From: Acidobacteriota bacterium
GTDB lineage: Bacteria > Acidobacteriota > Terriglobia > Bryobacterales > Bryobacteraceae
DNA length: 64,000 nt
NCBI GenBank assembly: GCA_017307505.1
Contig: JAFKEE010000053.1
Coordinates: forward strand, 25,252-89,251
Reading direction: 5' to 3'
The notes under the pieces are model-generated. The model worked only from the letters and a program-made list of their open reading frames with translations, searched no databases and was not told the DNA's origin. The position numbers were made by a program, and so were the translations under genes. Positions 63,853 through 64,000 of this stretch are shown piece by piece (the stretch's first letter is position 1; the number at the start of each line of letters is the position of its first letter).

Positions 63853-64000
63853 TGGACTGAACCCCTCAGGTGAGACACGAAGTTAAGGGGGTTGTTGCCG
63901 TTCGCTGAAAAATCATTGTACGGCAGGTCTTAATTGCTCCACTCTGACAACAGCTGAGCGGAGGATAGGGCTCTGCGGGGACGCAACCCGAGCGCCGACT

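Noticed and set aside
63459..63860. Plus-strand frame of 133 codons and matching minus-strand frames at the right end
   Set aside because: Low-complexity Pro/Ser/Gln or Gly/Leu/Trp composition created by the tandem repeats; no ribosome site.

Overview
The window is high-GC, densely packed bacterial DNA with about 48 protein genes and no rRNA, tRNA, phage, insertion sequence or CRISPR array that I can see. The gene types point to a soil Acidobacteriota of the Solibacter/Bryobacter kind. The evidence is two PadR plus duplicated macrolide-export-type permease (ADOP) pairs, a giant carboxypeptidase-regulatory-domain TonB receptor, many Tat- or Sec-exported Gfo/Idh/MocA, TIM-barrel and aldo/keto reductase enzymes, a PEP-CTERM protein, and many secreted glycosidases. 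This placement is inferred from gene content; no 16S or marker tree is available here.

Layout. 1-7 kb: end of an HD-domain gene, then secreted carbohydrate-active proteins (GH106-like, GH43-like, Sde0182/DUF1593-like) and a small lipocalin-like protein. 7-16 kb: an MFS transporter, the first PadR/ADOP pair, an alpha/beta hydrolase, a hybrid histidine kinase with two FixL-like PAS domains, and an AhpD-like/DoxX/TetR cluster with a visible operator. 16-19 kb: a glycosyltransferase, a TM-helix channel-like protein and a mannosyl-3-phosphoglycerate-phosphatase-like enzyme, which together look like a compatible-solute and osmotic-stress module. 19-27 kb: thioredoxin-like and M23 peptidase genes, an operon of lactate permease, exported RraA-like protein and Tat-exported enolase-superfamily enzyme, then LOG and adenosine deaminase genes. 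27-41 kb: glgB, a membrane protein of unknown function, a phosphodiesterase, a PIG-L deacetylase, the second PadR/ADOP pair, DUF1844/PhnP-like/ribF, an exported prolyl-oligopeptidase-like protein and a Gfo/Idh oxidoreductase.

41-57 kb: an unusual isoleucyl-tRNA synthetase in which the HIGH motif reads GVHH, then a minus-strand glycan-utilisation block (TonB receptor, barrel/beta-propeller fusion protein, Gfo/Idh oxidoreductase, sialidase). The block is headed by a strong promoter carrying a perfect palindrome, with a divergent ROK-family regulator and an exported sugar-isomerase-like protein beside it. 57-64 kb: an AraC regulator divergent from two aldo/keto reductases, a PEP-CTERM SGNH hydrolase with an unusual tail, a beta-propeller protein, an aldo/keto reductase with ferredoxin-like cysteines, and a 600-base gene-free end containing two kinds of tandem repeat.

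Overall theme: scavenging of complex plant or microbial glycans with periplasmic processing, plus stress adaptation. I see no obvious new defence or mobile system. The strongest leads are the GVHH IleRS, the doubled FixL-like sensor, the osmolyte module, the operator-bearing TonB promoter and the terminal repeats.
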